Assembly (NCBI GenBank): GCA_905480605.1
Contig: CAJQRD010000025.1
Span: forward strand, 1 to 64,000
Length of the DNA: 64,000 nucleotides
Direction of reading: 5' to 3'
DNA from: an uncultured Saprospiraceae bacterium
GTDB lineage: Bacteria; Bacteroidota; Bacteroidia; Chitinophagales; Saprospiraceae
Below the pieces are notes generated by a model that saw only the letters and a list, made by a program, of their open reading frames with translations, ran no database searches and was not told the DNA's origin. Numbering within the stretch: position 1 is the stretch's first letter; each line of letters starts with the position of its first letter. Of this stretch, positions 55,942 to 64,000 are shown one piece after another. The position numbers and the translations under genes are program-made.

Positions 55942-56303
55942 AATACTTTAGAAGTAATCTTCAAATAAAGAGCTATCCTTTGTTCTACAACAGATATGTT
56001 ATCCAAAACATCTTTATTTGAAAACCTCAGAATAAAATATCCCATTTCATTAAGTACTTTCTCCCTTGTAATATCATAATCCCTTTGTGCATGATGTATA
56101 CTTCCATCAATTTCTATTATTAGTTTATGTTCTAAACAAATAAAGTCAACAATAAAATAATGTGCCTCATTATTAATTACAGCATGTTGTATCACATATT
56201 GTCTGTTAAATTTTAGAGAAAATAACTTTCGTCTCCTAACATGCTGCCAAAATAAATCTTCTGCTTTTGTAGGATTTTTACGCATATCTCTAGCGAAATG
56301 CAA
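55929..56303 (-). CDS. DUF559 domain (Vsr-like, PD-(D/E)XK) endonuclease
   Basis: A 124-residue protein of the DUF559 family, related to very-short-patch repair (Vsr) nucleases. 'ARDMRKNPTKAEDLFWQHVR' and 'RRKLFSLKFNRQYVI' are the usual N-terminus. The catalytic region is 'YFIVDFICLEHKLIIEIDG' (the D...ExD core), followed by 'HHAQRDYDITREKVLNEMGY' and 'FILRFSN'. All expected acidic residues are present, so it should be an active nuclease. Its last residues and stop are inside unit 3 of the 176-bp repeat, and its 5' end lies about 85 bp from unit 4. The gene and repeats look like parts of one element (inference). Confidence 0.88.
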   Translation of the reverse strand: MHFARDMRKNPTKAEDLFWQHVRRRKLFSLKFNRQYVIQHAVINNEAHYFIVDFICLEHKLIIEIDGSIHHAQRDYDITREKVLNEMGYFILRFSNKDVLDNISVVEQRIALYLKITSKVFTHP

Positions 56304-56388
56304 TGCTTTTACATATTTCTTAATACTAATGGATTGATTAAACTAAAATTATTTAAAATCTGTTTGAAAAGCAACCTTATAAAGTATA

Positions 56389-56564
56389 CACTCACCCCCG
56401 AATTTCGTAAACGAAATACACCCCCTCTCTATCCTATAGAGGGGGAAAGTAAGTTCTTACGTTTTAATTATATATTATGAGTTGTAAGCTATACCTAGCC
56501 AATAGACACCTCCCCTCTTTTCTTAAAGAGAGGGGAAAAATTTCTTTGAAATTAGGGGTGAGTG
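56389..56564. repeat. 176-bp hairpin repeat element, unit 4 (diverged)
   Basis: Same length and same termini as units 1-3 (CACTCACCCCCGAATTTCG ... AATTAGGGGTGAGTG), but the middle differs and its second hairpin is a better stem (CCCCTCTTT ... AAAGAGAGGGG). It ends 8 bp before the 3' end of the 56573-59017 gene, so it sits on the far side of the DUF559 gene. Confidence 0.88.
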
Positions 56565-56572
56565 AATATTAC

Positions 56573-59017
56573 TTAATCTATCTTCTGAATTTTCTTGGTG
56601 ATGATCTCACCTTGGCTAAATACTTTTACAAAGTATACACCTTGAATCACTGATGTTAAATCAACCTCATACTTGTAAGACTGAGATATTGTAGAAGAAC
56701 TAATTTTCTGTCCCAATGCATCGTAAATCTCAACACGATCTATGTTAAGATTATCAGCATCAATTGTAAATATAGAACTTGTAGGGTTAGGATAAACATC
56801 TACTTTTGAAGACAAATCTTCTTTGATATCATCATTACCCGAATTGATAGTAATTACCTTAGATTGTTTAGGATGCTTCTTAAATTGTCCTTTTTCATTG
56901 ACAGAGATAATGTCTGTCATAGCAATCAATTCTTGTGTAAAAGAATTAATTGAGAATCTTTTTTTCAAACCTTGAACCTCTTCCTCAATAATAAACTCAA
57001 GAGTTCCTATCAAACCAATACCATCTGTTGAAGCATTTGAAATTCTTGAAACTGCAATATCAATTTGTCCATCTTGAGGTACTTCATAGAACTCGTACAA
57101 TGGAGACTCATAAGACATCCAGTTATTGTCTGCTATGTTGAAAATGACACTTGATGAGTCAATTACATCAGGATTAATATTGAAGGTAAATGATGTACCG
57201 TAGAAATCCAATGCTGGGTTTGCTGCGTTACCTACGTAAATATCGATAAACATCCATTCACCAGAATCCACATCTGTTGATTGAGGAACAAACGATATAG
57301 GCAAGCTAGACAATTGACCTACATTATTAGGCACAAAATTATGGATATTACCATAGTGCTCTTCCAATTCATCAAAATCACCAAAATCAATATAACCATC
57401 ACCGTCACCATCTCCGCATTTCAAATCAATATTAGAACTCATTTGACCATGTCCCCAATCAGATGATTCTTGACCTGTCCAAAATAAGGTAAAGTCATTG
57501 GTTCTATCAAAACCTCCTTCACCTATGTTAAGACCTAAATCTAATGCATCTTTTGCATTTACTACACCATCATCATTGTAATCGCCTTCAAAAACACAAG
57601 AGTTCAAACAAAGACAATCAGTAAAATTAGAATCCAAGATATTGACATCAACCTTTACTATTTCACAATCACCAGAAATAGTACAATATTCAATATCAAA
57701 TTCATCAACTCCATTGAAGTCAGCATCTGGAATATAAATTATTGTATTCTCTCCAGAAATGACATCACATTCCAAAACTTCAGATTGATTGGCTCCTAAA
57801 ACTATTACTGATCCAAAAGTTGGAGCAACAGCCAAGGAGAAAGTATAATCTGATGTTGGTGTATCGTGGTTTATCTTTAAATCATGATTCTTTAAAATTG
57901 TAAAATCATAATCATACTCTTGAGATGGTGCAAAATCATCTACATGAATGGTAATGTTTCCTGTATGAAACTGAAAACCAGCAAATATCTTGTAGAAATA
58001 AGTTAAATCACCTGTAAAGTCAGCAGTTGGTTGGAATGAAAAGCTTCCATTTCCATTATAAGACAACTCTGGTGAATAGTCAACTATATTAAAGTCATCT
58101 CTGTAGTCATTGCTGAACACATTGAAGTCAATACTACCATTTGTTGTTACAAAAATCTGATCATCTTGAACAAATGAATTGTTTGCAGCCTTACTAATTA
58201 CATTGATATTATATGTGATTTCACCTCCGTTGGGCGCACTGAAGATTAGACTTTCAATCCCTTCAAAACTTGAATTCGGAGAATATACAGCAACATGACC
58301 ATTATATTCAAGGCTTCCATTTTGTGGAATAGTATTAGCCGTAAAATCGAGACTGTTGAGGTGTAAATTGATAGAAGATAAATTATCAACAAATAAATCA
58401 CGAGTTTCAATAAGATCGTCAGATTCACGTTGAACAAATAATTTACTGCCTTCTATATTTCCTGTAGAATCAGATACAAAATACCTAATGTAAGCCAAAT
58501 CGGCGTTTGTGTCAATGGAAAATTCAATTTTATTGTTTACAATTGATGCGATCCCTCCTTCAATCAGACCCAATCTATCAATTGTCAAACCACCATCAGA
58601 AGAATTATCATTGCTTAAAACATCAATTTCAACAGCAGAGCCAACACTAGCAAGAGCATAATCCTCTATTAAATCAATTTTAGAACTTTTGATTCTGTAG
58701 TGAAGTGTTGTGTAGTTGGGTATAACCATACCAGGAAAACCTCCCGGTACAAAATACTCTATAGTAATTGATTCATCTCCTATAAAACCATCAACAGGAG
58801 TAAATAAAAACTCAGTCTGTCCAGTTCCTGGAATAGGATCAAAACTAAGTGCATCAAAAGCAGTAGGTTCAACCACAACATTTGGACCTGAAGCTGTATT
58901 TAAAACCACATATACAGGCTCTCCTACTTTTGCATTGATATAGATGTCTTTAGGATTAAGTTGAGCACTCAAGCCTATAGAGATTAATAGTAATAAGAAA
59001 GCTATAAAGTTCTTCAC
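56573..59017 (-). CDS. Large secreted multidomain protein, T9SS type A
   Basis: An 814-residue secreted protein: signal peptide (about 1-18, 'LLLLISIGLSAQL'), several tandem Ig/cadherin-like beta-sandwich modules with 'DVLSNDNSSDGG'-type and 'VFSNDYRDDFNIVDYS'-type sequences. A dockerin/EF-hand-like Ca region ('GDYNDDGVVNAKDALDLGLN', 'CGDGDGDGYIDFGDFDELEE') and a cohesin-like segment come next. The C-terminal T9SS type A sorting domain is 'VDVYPNPTSSIFTIDADNL'. No catalytic domain is seen, so it is probably structural or adhesive. It is convergent with the aminotransferase gene; the 3' end lies next to repeat unit 4. Confidence 0.85.
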   Translation of the reverse strand: MKNFIAFLLLLISIGLSAQLNPKDIYINAKVGEPVYVVLNTASGPNVVVEPTAFDALSFDPIPGTGQTEFLFTPVDGFIGDESITIEYFVPGGFPGMVIPNYTTLHYRIKSSKIDLIEDYALASVGSAVEIDVLSNDNSSDGGLTIDRLGLIEGGIASIVNNKIEFSIDTNADLAYIRYFVSDSTGNIEGSKLFVQRESDDLIETRDLFVDNLSSINLHLNSLDFTANTIPQNGSLEYNGHVAVYSPNSSFEGIESLIFSAPNGGEITYNINVISKAANNSFVQDDQIFVTTNGSIDFNVFSNDYRDDFNIVDYSPELSYNGNGSFSFQPTADFTGDLTYFYKIFAGFQFHTGNITIHVDDFAPSQEYDYDFTILKNHDLKINHDTPTSDYTFSLAVAPTFGSVIVLGANQSEVLECDVISGENTIIYIPDADFNGVDEFDIEYCTISGDCEIVKVDVNILDSNFTDCLCLNSCVFEGDYNDDGVVNAKDALDLGLNIGEGGFDRTNDFTLFWTGQESSDWGHGQMSSNIDLKCGDGDGDGYIDFGDFDELEEHYGNIHNFVPNNVGQLSSLPISFVPQSTDVDSGEWMFIDIYVGNAANPALDFYGTSFTFNINPDVIDSSSVIFNIADNNWMSYESPLYEFYEVPQDGQIDIAVSRISNASTDGIGLIGTLEFIIEEEVQGLKKRFSINSFTQELIAMTDIISVNEKGQFKKHPKQSKVITINSGNDDIKEDLSSKVDVYPNPTSSIFTIDADNLNIDRVEIYDALGQKISSSTISQSYKYEVDLTSVIQGVYFVKVFSQGEIITKKIQKID

Positions 59018-59200
59018 TTTCGCCTATGAGTTTTGGTTATATGCAAATATATTTCAATTTCATCTAAAAACCTTATAAATAAGAGATGAATTTAAACTAA
59101 TAAAAATATCGAATATAATCATTTGATTATCAATTACTTAATAAAAGTTAAAGTTTAAAAGATTATCTATCATATGATTTAAAAATAATTTCGTAATTAC

Positions 59201-60691
59201 TTGTATTTAAGTAAATTACATATTAAATTTATTCTTTATAAATATAACACTTTGGAGAATACTCGAATATATAAAATACTAACTAAAACTAGCATCCCAA
59301 TGCTAAATAGGTTTCATAAGTTTATGAATTCTCCATATTTCAATGTCAATTCAAAATTGATTCAATTGATTGATATTCTTATAAACGATATCAAATCAAA
59401 AAAAGCTGTTACCTCCAAACAAGAAATATGGATAAAGACAAAAATGGAAGGTCCATACAAAGATGTAAAATTTAGAAAATTATGCAATGATCTTCTAGAG
59501 AGGTTTGAAAAATTTCTTGTAATAGAAGAAATGGAAAAAGATAAACCACTAAAAGCAAATTTATTAATTCGTTCACTCAAAGAAAACAAATTTAGTGAGT
59601 TAATAGATAAACATATTACCAAGACGTCTTTAGAATTTTCTAGAAACATTGATATTTCATCTGAAATCCATCTTCACAAATATAATTATGAAAAAAACCT
59701 TCAAAACTTAAAATCTAAATTTGAAAAAAAAGAAGACATTAAAACTAACTTAAAGAAGGAATCATTTGAATCAATGTCTTTTAACCTAGATACCTACTAC
59801 TTTATTGAAAAAATCAGACATGCCAGTGATATATCTACATGGACAAAACAGTATAAAATAGAATTTGACATTGATATCACAAATATTATAAATCAAATAA
59901 GCCAAGATCAATTAAATACAAGCCCTGCATTAAAGATTTACTATTTCATATACCAACTACTATATTCAGAGGAAGATTCTGAAAAATATTTTTTACTAAA
60001 AGAAATGGCTAAAAAAGAAATTTATAAATTTCCTAAAATTGAACAATCAGAAATTTTTGATGCACTTTTTAGTTATTGTATAAGGCACGTAAATAAAAAT
60101 AATACACCGTTTTTACATGAATACTTAGACTTAAATGATTGGGGGATAAACGAAGAGCTAACACTTAAAAATGGAATATTATCGCCAACTTCATTTAGAA
60201 ATTATGTTGTTATTGGACTAAGAGTTGGGGAATTTGATAGAGTTGAAAATTATATAAATAAAAACATAATTCTTTTAGAACATAAAAGGCGCGACAATGC
60301 TCTTAATTTCAATTTAGCAAGACTAGCCTGGTATAAAAAAGACTTCCAAACAACACTTTCATATTTACAAAAAGTTAACTATGATGACATATGGTATAAT
60401 GTGAATTCAAAGAATTACTTAATGGCTGTATATTATGATTTAGAAGAATTTGATGTTTTAGAATCTACTATTGATAGTTTCTTAGCTTTTTTAAGAAGAG
60501 AGAAATCCATTAATGAAAATTTTAAAAAAGCACATATGGACTTCGCAAGGTATTTAAAAATGTTACTGAAATTACCTATAGGAAATAAATCAAAAGCTTT
60601 GAGTCTAAAAGAAAAAATTAATTCTGAAAAGAATATGATAAACAAAACGTGGTTGTTAGAAAAAATAGACGAGCTACTAACAAAAAAATAA
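59201..60691 (+). CDS. Bacteroidota protein of unknown function, helical
   Basis: Up to 496 residues, almost all helical, with no signal peptide or membrane segment. It has a conserved-looking N-terminus 'LTKTSIPMLNRFHKFMNSPY' and 'FNVNSKLIQLIDILI', then Lys/Glu-rich helices that could be TPR-like repeats. The first in-frame start is TTG 59201; TTG 59252 and ATG 59300 are plausible later starts, and 59252 would retain the conserved region. I recall similar proteins as multigene families in Saprospiria-like genomes, but do not know a function. It is convergent with the photolyase gene, whose stop is 1 bp away. Confidence 0.7.
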   Translation: MYLSKLHIKFILYKYNTLENTRIYKILTKTSIPMLNRFHKFMNSPYFNVNSKLIQLIDILINDIKSKKAVTSKQEIWIKTKMEGPYKDVKFRKLCNDLLERFEKFLVIEEMEKDKPLKANLLIRSLKENKFSELIDKHITKTSLEFSRNIDISSEIHLHKYNYEKNLQNLKSKFEKKEDIKTNLKKESFESMSFNLDTYYFIEKIRHASDISTWTKQYKIEFDIDITNIINQISQDQLNTSPALKIYYFIYQLLYSEEDSEKYFLLKEMAKKEIYKFPKIEQSEIFDALFSYCIRHVNKNNTPFLHEYLDLNDWGINEELTLKNGILSPTSFRNYVVIGLRVGEFDRVENYINKNIILLEHKRRDNALNFNLARLAWYKKDFQTTLSYLQKVNYDDIWYNVNSKNYLMAVYYDLEEFDVLESTIDSFLAFLRREKSINENFKKAHMDFARYLKMLLKLPIGNKSKALSLKEKINSEKNMINKTWLLEKIDELLTKK

Positions 60692-60692
60692 T

Positions 60693-62006
60693 CTACGTCA
60701 ATCCCTCCTTATAAACCCTCAAGCACCTCTCTCTAGCAAACTTATGATCAACTATTGGTGATACGTAAGCATCACTCCCCCATTCTGGAATCCACTTTTT
60801 AATATACTTATACTCTTTGTCGAATTTCTTTTGCTGAGACTCTGGATTGAAGATCCTGAAGTAAGGCGCAGCATCTGTTCCACAACCAGCCGCCCATTGC
60901 CAGCCACCGTTGTTACTTGCTAGATCAAAGTCTAGTAATTTTTCAGCAAAGTATGCCTCGCCAAGTCTCCAGTCCATCAATAAGTGTTTGGTCAAAAAAC
61001 TGGCTGTCACCATTCTTACTCTATTGTGCATAAATCCTGTTGCGTTCAGTTCTCGCATGCCAGCGTCTACCATTGGGTAACCAGTTTGTCCATTACACCA
61101 TGCTTCAAACTCTTTATCATCATGACGCCACTCTACACGTTCATATTTTTCTCGGAAAGCATTCTTCTCTACATGTGGGAAGTTGGATAGTATCTGTGCG
61201 TAAAAATCTCTCCATACCAACTCAGATAAAAAGATGTCTGATAGTTTATGCGCTTTTCTTGCTTTCTCCCTAATACTGATAGTTCCAAAACGAAAATGTA
61301 TTCCCAATTTTGAAGTACCTAGTTTGGCTGGAAAATCACGATCATCGCCATATGACTTGATTACCTTTTGAGTCACAGTCGATTTAGGTAATTCAAGATT
61401 ACTTTTTTCAAAACCCATTTCACCTAACGTGATAAGTGGAGTGGAGTGACTTACTTTATTAAAATCCGAAAAATATTTTTTATTTGGATATTTTTTAAAA
61501 TAGTATGACAAACCAGCCTTGGATTTTGAATCAAGTTTAGCCAACCACTTTCTTTTATAAGGCGTAAAAACAGTATAAGGCAAACCATCATCTTTTGTAA
61601 CTTCTTTTCCTTCAAAGACTACATGATCTTTAAAGGTTTTAAATTCTATATTATTCTTTTGTGCCAAGTCAGCAACCTGTTGATCTCGTTTCAATGCATA
61701 AGATTCATAATCACGGTTGGTGTATATGTTTGAAATATCATTACCTTTTATAATTGTCTTCCAAATCTCAATTGGGTTACCATAATAAACATTCAAATCA
61801 CTTCCAAGAACAATAAGTTCTTCCTTTAGTTCAGTTATGGTGTTGTGTATAAAAGTTACCCTCGCATCTGATTTGTCCGAAAGGTTATCTAAGATGCTTG
61901 TATCAAAAATAAAAATGCATTGAACGTCTTTTTCATTTTTTAAAGCATGGTAAAGGCCAGCATTGTCATTTAATCGCAAATCTCTTCGGAACCAGAATAT
62001 GTTCAT
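60693..62006 (-). CDS. phr: Deoxyribodipyrimidine photolyase (photolyase/cryptochrome family)
   Basis: About 437 residues from ATG 62006 ('MNIFWFRRDLRLNDNAGLYH'). An upstream in-frame GTG in the heptamer repeat would add 18 unsupported residues. It is a FAD-dependent enzyme that repairs UV-induced pyrimidine dimers with blue light. Domain order: N-terminal alpha/beta antenna-binding domain, then the FAD-binding helical domain with 'ELVWRDFYAQIL', 'GYPMVDAGMRELNATGFMHN' and 'NRVRMVTASFLTKHLLMDWR', and 'LASNNGGWQWAAGCGTDAAP'. Class I CPD photolyase is most likely; a 6-4 photolyase cannot be excluded. Confidence 0.93.
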   Translation of the reverse strand: MNIFWFRRDLRLNDNAGLYHALKNEKDVQCIFIFDTSILDNLSDKSDARVTFIHNTITELKEELIVLGSDLNVYYGNPIEIWKTIIKGNDISNIYTNRDYESYALKRDQQVADLAQKNNIEFKTFKDHVVFEGKEVTKDDGLPYTVFTPYKRKWLAKLDSKSKAGLSYYFKKYPNKKYFSDFNKVSHSTPLITLGEMGFEKSNLELPKSTVTQKVIKSYGDDRDFPAKLGTSKLGIHFRFGTISIREKARKAHKLSDIFLSELVWRDFYAQILSNFPHVEKNAFREKYERVEWRHDDKEFEAWCNGQTGYPMVDAGMRELNATGFMHNRVRMVTASFLTKHLLMDWRLGEAYFAEKLLDFDLASNNGGWQWAAGCGTDAAPYFRIFNPESQQKKFDKEYKYIKKWIPEWGSDAYVSPIVDHKFARERCLRVYKEGLT

Positions 62007-62053
62007 TGGAATAAAATTAAGAATTATGAATTTAGAATTATGGATTATAAAAT

Positions 62054-62084
62054 CAGACACCAGACATCAGACATCAGACATCAG
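62054..62084. repeat. Four 7-bp tandem repeats (CAGACAT) upstream of phr
   Basis: CAGACAC followed by three CAGACAT and a partial copy, 48 bp before the phr start codon. Unit length is not a multiple of three and the tract is in the promoter region, so length changes could alter spacing. Confidence 0.8.
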
Positions 62085-62281
62085 AAAATTAATTAATTAT
62101 TATTTCAATTAAGTGTAACTTACTTTAAATAAATAAACTGTGAAATTGTTTAACGAAACAATTAGATTCATTTTTTCTGGTATATAATATATTGTTTTAA
62201 TGTGAATCATTACATTTGAACTTATAATTGTAGAAATTGCCCACTTTCCTTATGATAAAGGGCTTCATAATGATAATAACA

Positions 62282-63217
62282 ATGAAAAAGAACCTAAATA
62301 TATTCCTATTTCTATGCTTTGCGTTCCTAATTATTACTTCTTGCAAGCAAGATTCTTCTGCGTCTTCGGCTTTAGCTGGAGCCAGTGATCAACTTTTAAA
62401 ATTAGAAGCGGCTTATAACATTGCCCCAAGTGTTACAACTGCCAATACCTTATTAAAGGAAGTGATGAACAGCATAGGTACTCAAAAACTGGACAAGGCG
62501 ACACAGAAGCAGTACATGGAATACGGTTTAAAAGTATCGAATGAGCAGAATGTAATTACAAAAAAAGCTGGCTTTTTAATGGCTTTGATAAAAGATGATT
62601 ATGGGAATGCTGATACAGCAAAGAGAATCTATGAGTTGGCAGATATTATGAGAAAAATGAGAAAGGCAACGGTATCAAACACATTGGCAAAAGGACTGCT
62701 TAATGCTTTCCCAAATTTTACCAATGCTGATAAAGCCAAGGCTCTTTTAAGTGAGGATATTCCAAATCTTGAAGATTACATTGCTGGTATAGGTAAAAGT
62801 ATTTTTGAAAACCCTGACAATACGGGTATCAATAGAAATGCTTCGCTAGCATATGTTGATGCATGTGAAGCATATGCACTTGTTAATCCTCAGTCAGAAA
62901 CATCTCCAAGTTTACTCTTTAAAGCTGCAGAAGTTGCCAAGAGCTTAAGAACTTTTCCAAAGTCATTAACACTTTATGACTGGGTTATTGAGAAATATCC
63001 AAATTATGAAAAAGCCGGAACTGCTATGTTCTTAAAAGGCTTCATTATTGAAAACAATCTTGGAGATGACGTTAAAGCCAAGGAAGTATACGACGCATTT
63101 TTAAAGAAATACCCTAAGCATGACTTAGCCGATGATGTTCAGTTTTTAATTGATAATCTGGGCAAGTCAGATAAAGAGATATTGAAAATGATTGAGAGTA
63201 AGCAAAAGAATAATTAA
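62282..63217 (+). CDS. TPR-like lipoprotein
   Basis: About 311 residues from ATG 62282 ('MKKNLNIFLFLCFAFLIITS' then the lipobox Cys). An upstream in-frame start at 62237 adds 15 residues without signal character. The mature protein is helical with repeated TPR-like pairs: 'ADTAKRIYELADIMRKM', 'SLLFKAAEVAKSLRTFPKSL' and 'KAKEVYDAFLKKYPKHDLAD'. The last pair, 'YPNYEKAGTAMFLKGFI', resembles BamD/YbgF-like repeats. Function unknown; probably a periplasmic-facing scaffold lipoprotein. The 3' end lies within the first copy of a 188-bp tandem duplication. Confidence 0.8.
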   Translation: MKKNLNIFLFLCFAFLIITSCKQDSSASSALAGASDQLLKLEAAYNIAPSVTTANTLLKEVMNSIGTQKLDKATQKQYMEYGLKVSNEQNVITKKAGFLMALIKDDYGNADTAKRIYELADIMRKMRKATVSNTLAKGLLNAFPNFTNADKAKALLSEDIPNLEDYIAGIGKSIFENPDNTGINRNASLAYVDACEAYALVNPQSETSPSLLFKAAEVAKSLRTFPKSLTLYDWVIEKYPNYEKAGTAMFLKGFIIENNLGDDVKAKEVYDAFLKKYPKHDLADDVQFLIDNLGKSDKEILKMIESKQKNN

Positions 63218-63570
63218 CGTATAATAAATTCTATTGAATTTTACTAAAGAAAAATTATAAATTATGAATTCAGAATTATTCTTTGATTCTAGTCTACGTG
63301 GGTTAGTTGGTTAATATAACTTATGGTAAGTCAGTAGTAAAACACTATAATTTTATTAAGTTCCTAAACTTAAAATAATTCATAAGTAAGCAGAAGAATA
63401 AGTATCTAATACTTAACCCTATTGAATTATACTAAAGAATATTTATAAATTTATAATTATTCTTTGATTCTAGGCTACTTGGGTATTTGTTTTCTTAATA
63501 TAACTTTTCCTAAGTTTATAGTAAAGCACTATCACTTTGCTAAGTTCCTGAGCTTAAAATAATTCATAAT
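63197..63570. repeat. Diverged 188-bp tandem duplication
   Basis: Copy A from about 63197 and copy B from about 63385 share AGTAAGCA(A/G)AAGAATA, CTATTGAATT, ATTATTCTTTGATTCTAG, TAAAATAATTCAT and other blocks, with period 188 bp and many substitutions. Copy A begins inside the last codons of the TPR-like lipoprotein gene. Apart from that end, the region between 63218 and 63593 holds no gene. Confidence 0.75.
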
Positions 63571-63593
63571 TATAAATTCATAATTAATTTCAA

Positions 63594-64000
63594 CTACTCC
63601 TCTGGTCTAAACTTACGTTGCAATCCAAAAAGAAAATTTCGTAAAAACTGATCCTTACACTCTCTGTATTGTTTTTGTCCTGGTTTTCTAAAAAAGGCAC
63701 TTAATTCATGCTTGCTGATATCAAATTCAGCAATATCAAAAATATCTAGAACATCCGTATCCTTATAGTCTAGAGCAATCTTAAGTTTCCGAAGAATTAA
63801 GTTATTCGTTAGTTGTTTTTCAGGAATGGGCATTGGGCCATCTTTCTTACCTCTCTTGTGAGTTATAAAACCATTTAAAAAAGTAGCAAGTTTGACATCA
63901 TGAAGCTTTTTTTGCACAGGGTTATCATCTTTTTTAAGCCAATCACTGACTTCTGGCCTTGTGGTTTCTAATTCAGCTAATGAAAATATTTTTATCATAT
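63594..64000 (-). CDS. DUF1456 (YehS-like) protein, 5' end outside the window
   Basis: About 135 C-terminal residues of a DUF1456 protein, which normally consists of two similar halves. Visible are the end of repeat 1 ('IKIFSLAELETTRPEVSDWL', 'LATFLNGFITHKRGKKDGPM') and all of repeat 2 ('PEKQLTNNLILRKLKIALDY', 'FDIAEFDISKHELSAFFRKP', 'YRECKDQFLRNFLFGLQ'). The Met at 63998 matches an internal position of the family, so the true start lies past the window edge. Function unknown. Confidence 0.88.
   Translation of the reverse strand, partial: MIKIFSLAELETTRPEVSDWLKKDDNPVQKKLHDVKLATFLNGFITHKRGKKDGPMPIPEKQLTNNLILRKLKIALDYKDTDVLDIFDIAEFDISKHELSAFFRKPGQKQYRECKDQFLRNFLFGLQRKFRPEE

Noticed and set aside
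1-64000. tRNA, rRNA or riboswitch genes
   Set aside because: I looked in all longer intergenic regions for the T-loop GTTCRANNC pattern and for rRNA-like sequence and found none; no recognised riboswitch motif was seen, including before ribH.

Overview
The window is AT-rich DNA from a member of the Bacteroidota. The evidence is several secreted proteins with type IX secretion (T9SS) C-terminal sorting domains (type A at 1333-3540, 6219-7361, 15010-19905, 32252-33781 and 56573-59017; type B at 40568-44278), a TonB-dependent receptor with a carboxypeptidase-regulatory-like N-terminus, an S46 dipeptidyl-peptidase, WbqC, TAnnTTTG-type -7 promoter boxes and no clear Shine-Dalgarno sequences. A Saprospiria-like or marine flavobacterial-type host is plausible, but the rank cannot be fixed from the sequence alone.

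Layout. 1-126 is the tail of a gene, possibly a transposase. 604-1317 is the tRNA methyltransferase gene trmN6. 1333-8719 is a four-gene minus-strand locus (lipoprotein endonuclease/exonuclease/phosphatase, lamin-tail protein, TonB receptor, phospholipase-D-type protein) that looks like an extracellular nucleic-acid or phosphodiester scavenging system. 8874-14824 holds a Pif1-like helicase, a 42-residue membrane protein, miaE, a glycosyltransferase and an overlapping WbqC/dynamin-like GTPase pair. 15010-19905 is a giant repetitive T9SS protein gene interrupted by one amber codon. 20392-35007 is mostly housekeeping: S46 peptidase, dnaK, panB, mltG, tilS, a peroxiredoxin-like gene, mdh, a secreted metzincin protease and sucC.

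35.2-40.4 kb is a decayed island. It holds a regulator remnant, a transglutaminase-like pseudogene, a DUF6495-like pseudogene, an unidentified pseudogene and a decayed BlaI/M56 (BlaR1-type) antirepressor pair, with an intact GNAT acetyltransferase and an orphan cytochrome oxidase subunit III between them. 40568-53702 holds a gliding-type adhesin-like T9SS protein, DUF721/recF, pdhA, a TPR protein, ribH, pyrC, purK-purE, an OmpA/thrombospondin-3 protein and a half-length asparaginase.

54116-59017 contains an aminotransferase gene and, convergent to it, a T9SS protein gene. Between them lie four copies of a 176-bp hairpin-rich element with inverted termini. A DUF559 (Vsr/PD-(D/E)XK-type) endonuclease gene sits between copies 3 and 4, and its stop codon lies inside a repeat terminus. 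This is the best candidate for an undescribed mobile or selfish element in the window. The remainder holds a Bacteroidota protein of unknown function, a photolyase, a TPR-like lipoprotein, a 188-bp tandem duplication and a DUF1456 gene cut by the window edge. I saw no rRNA, tRNA or CRISPR array.
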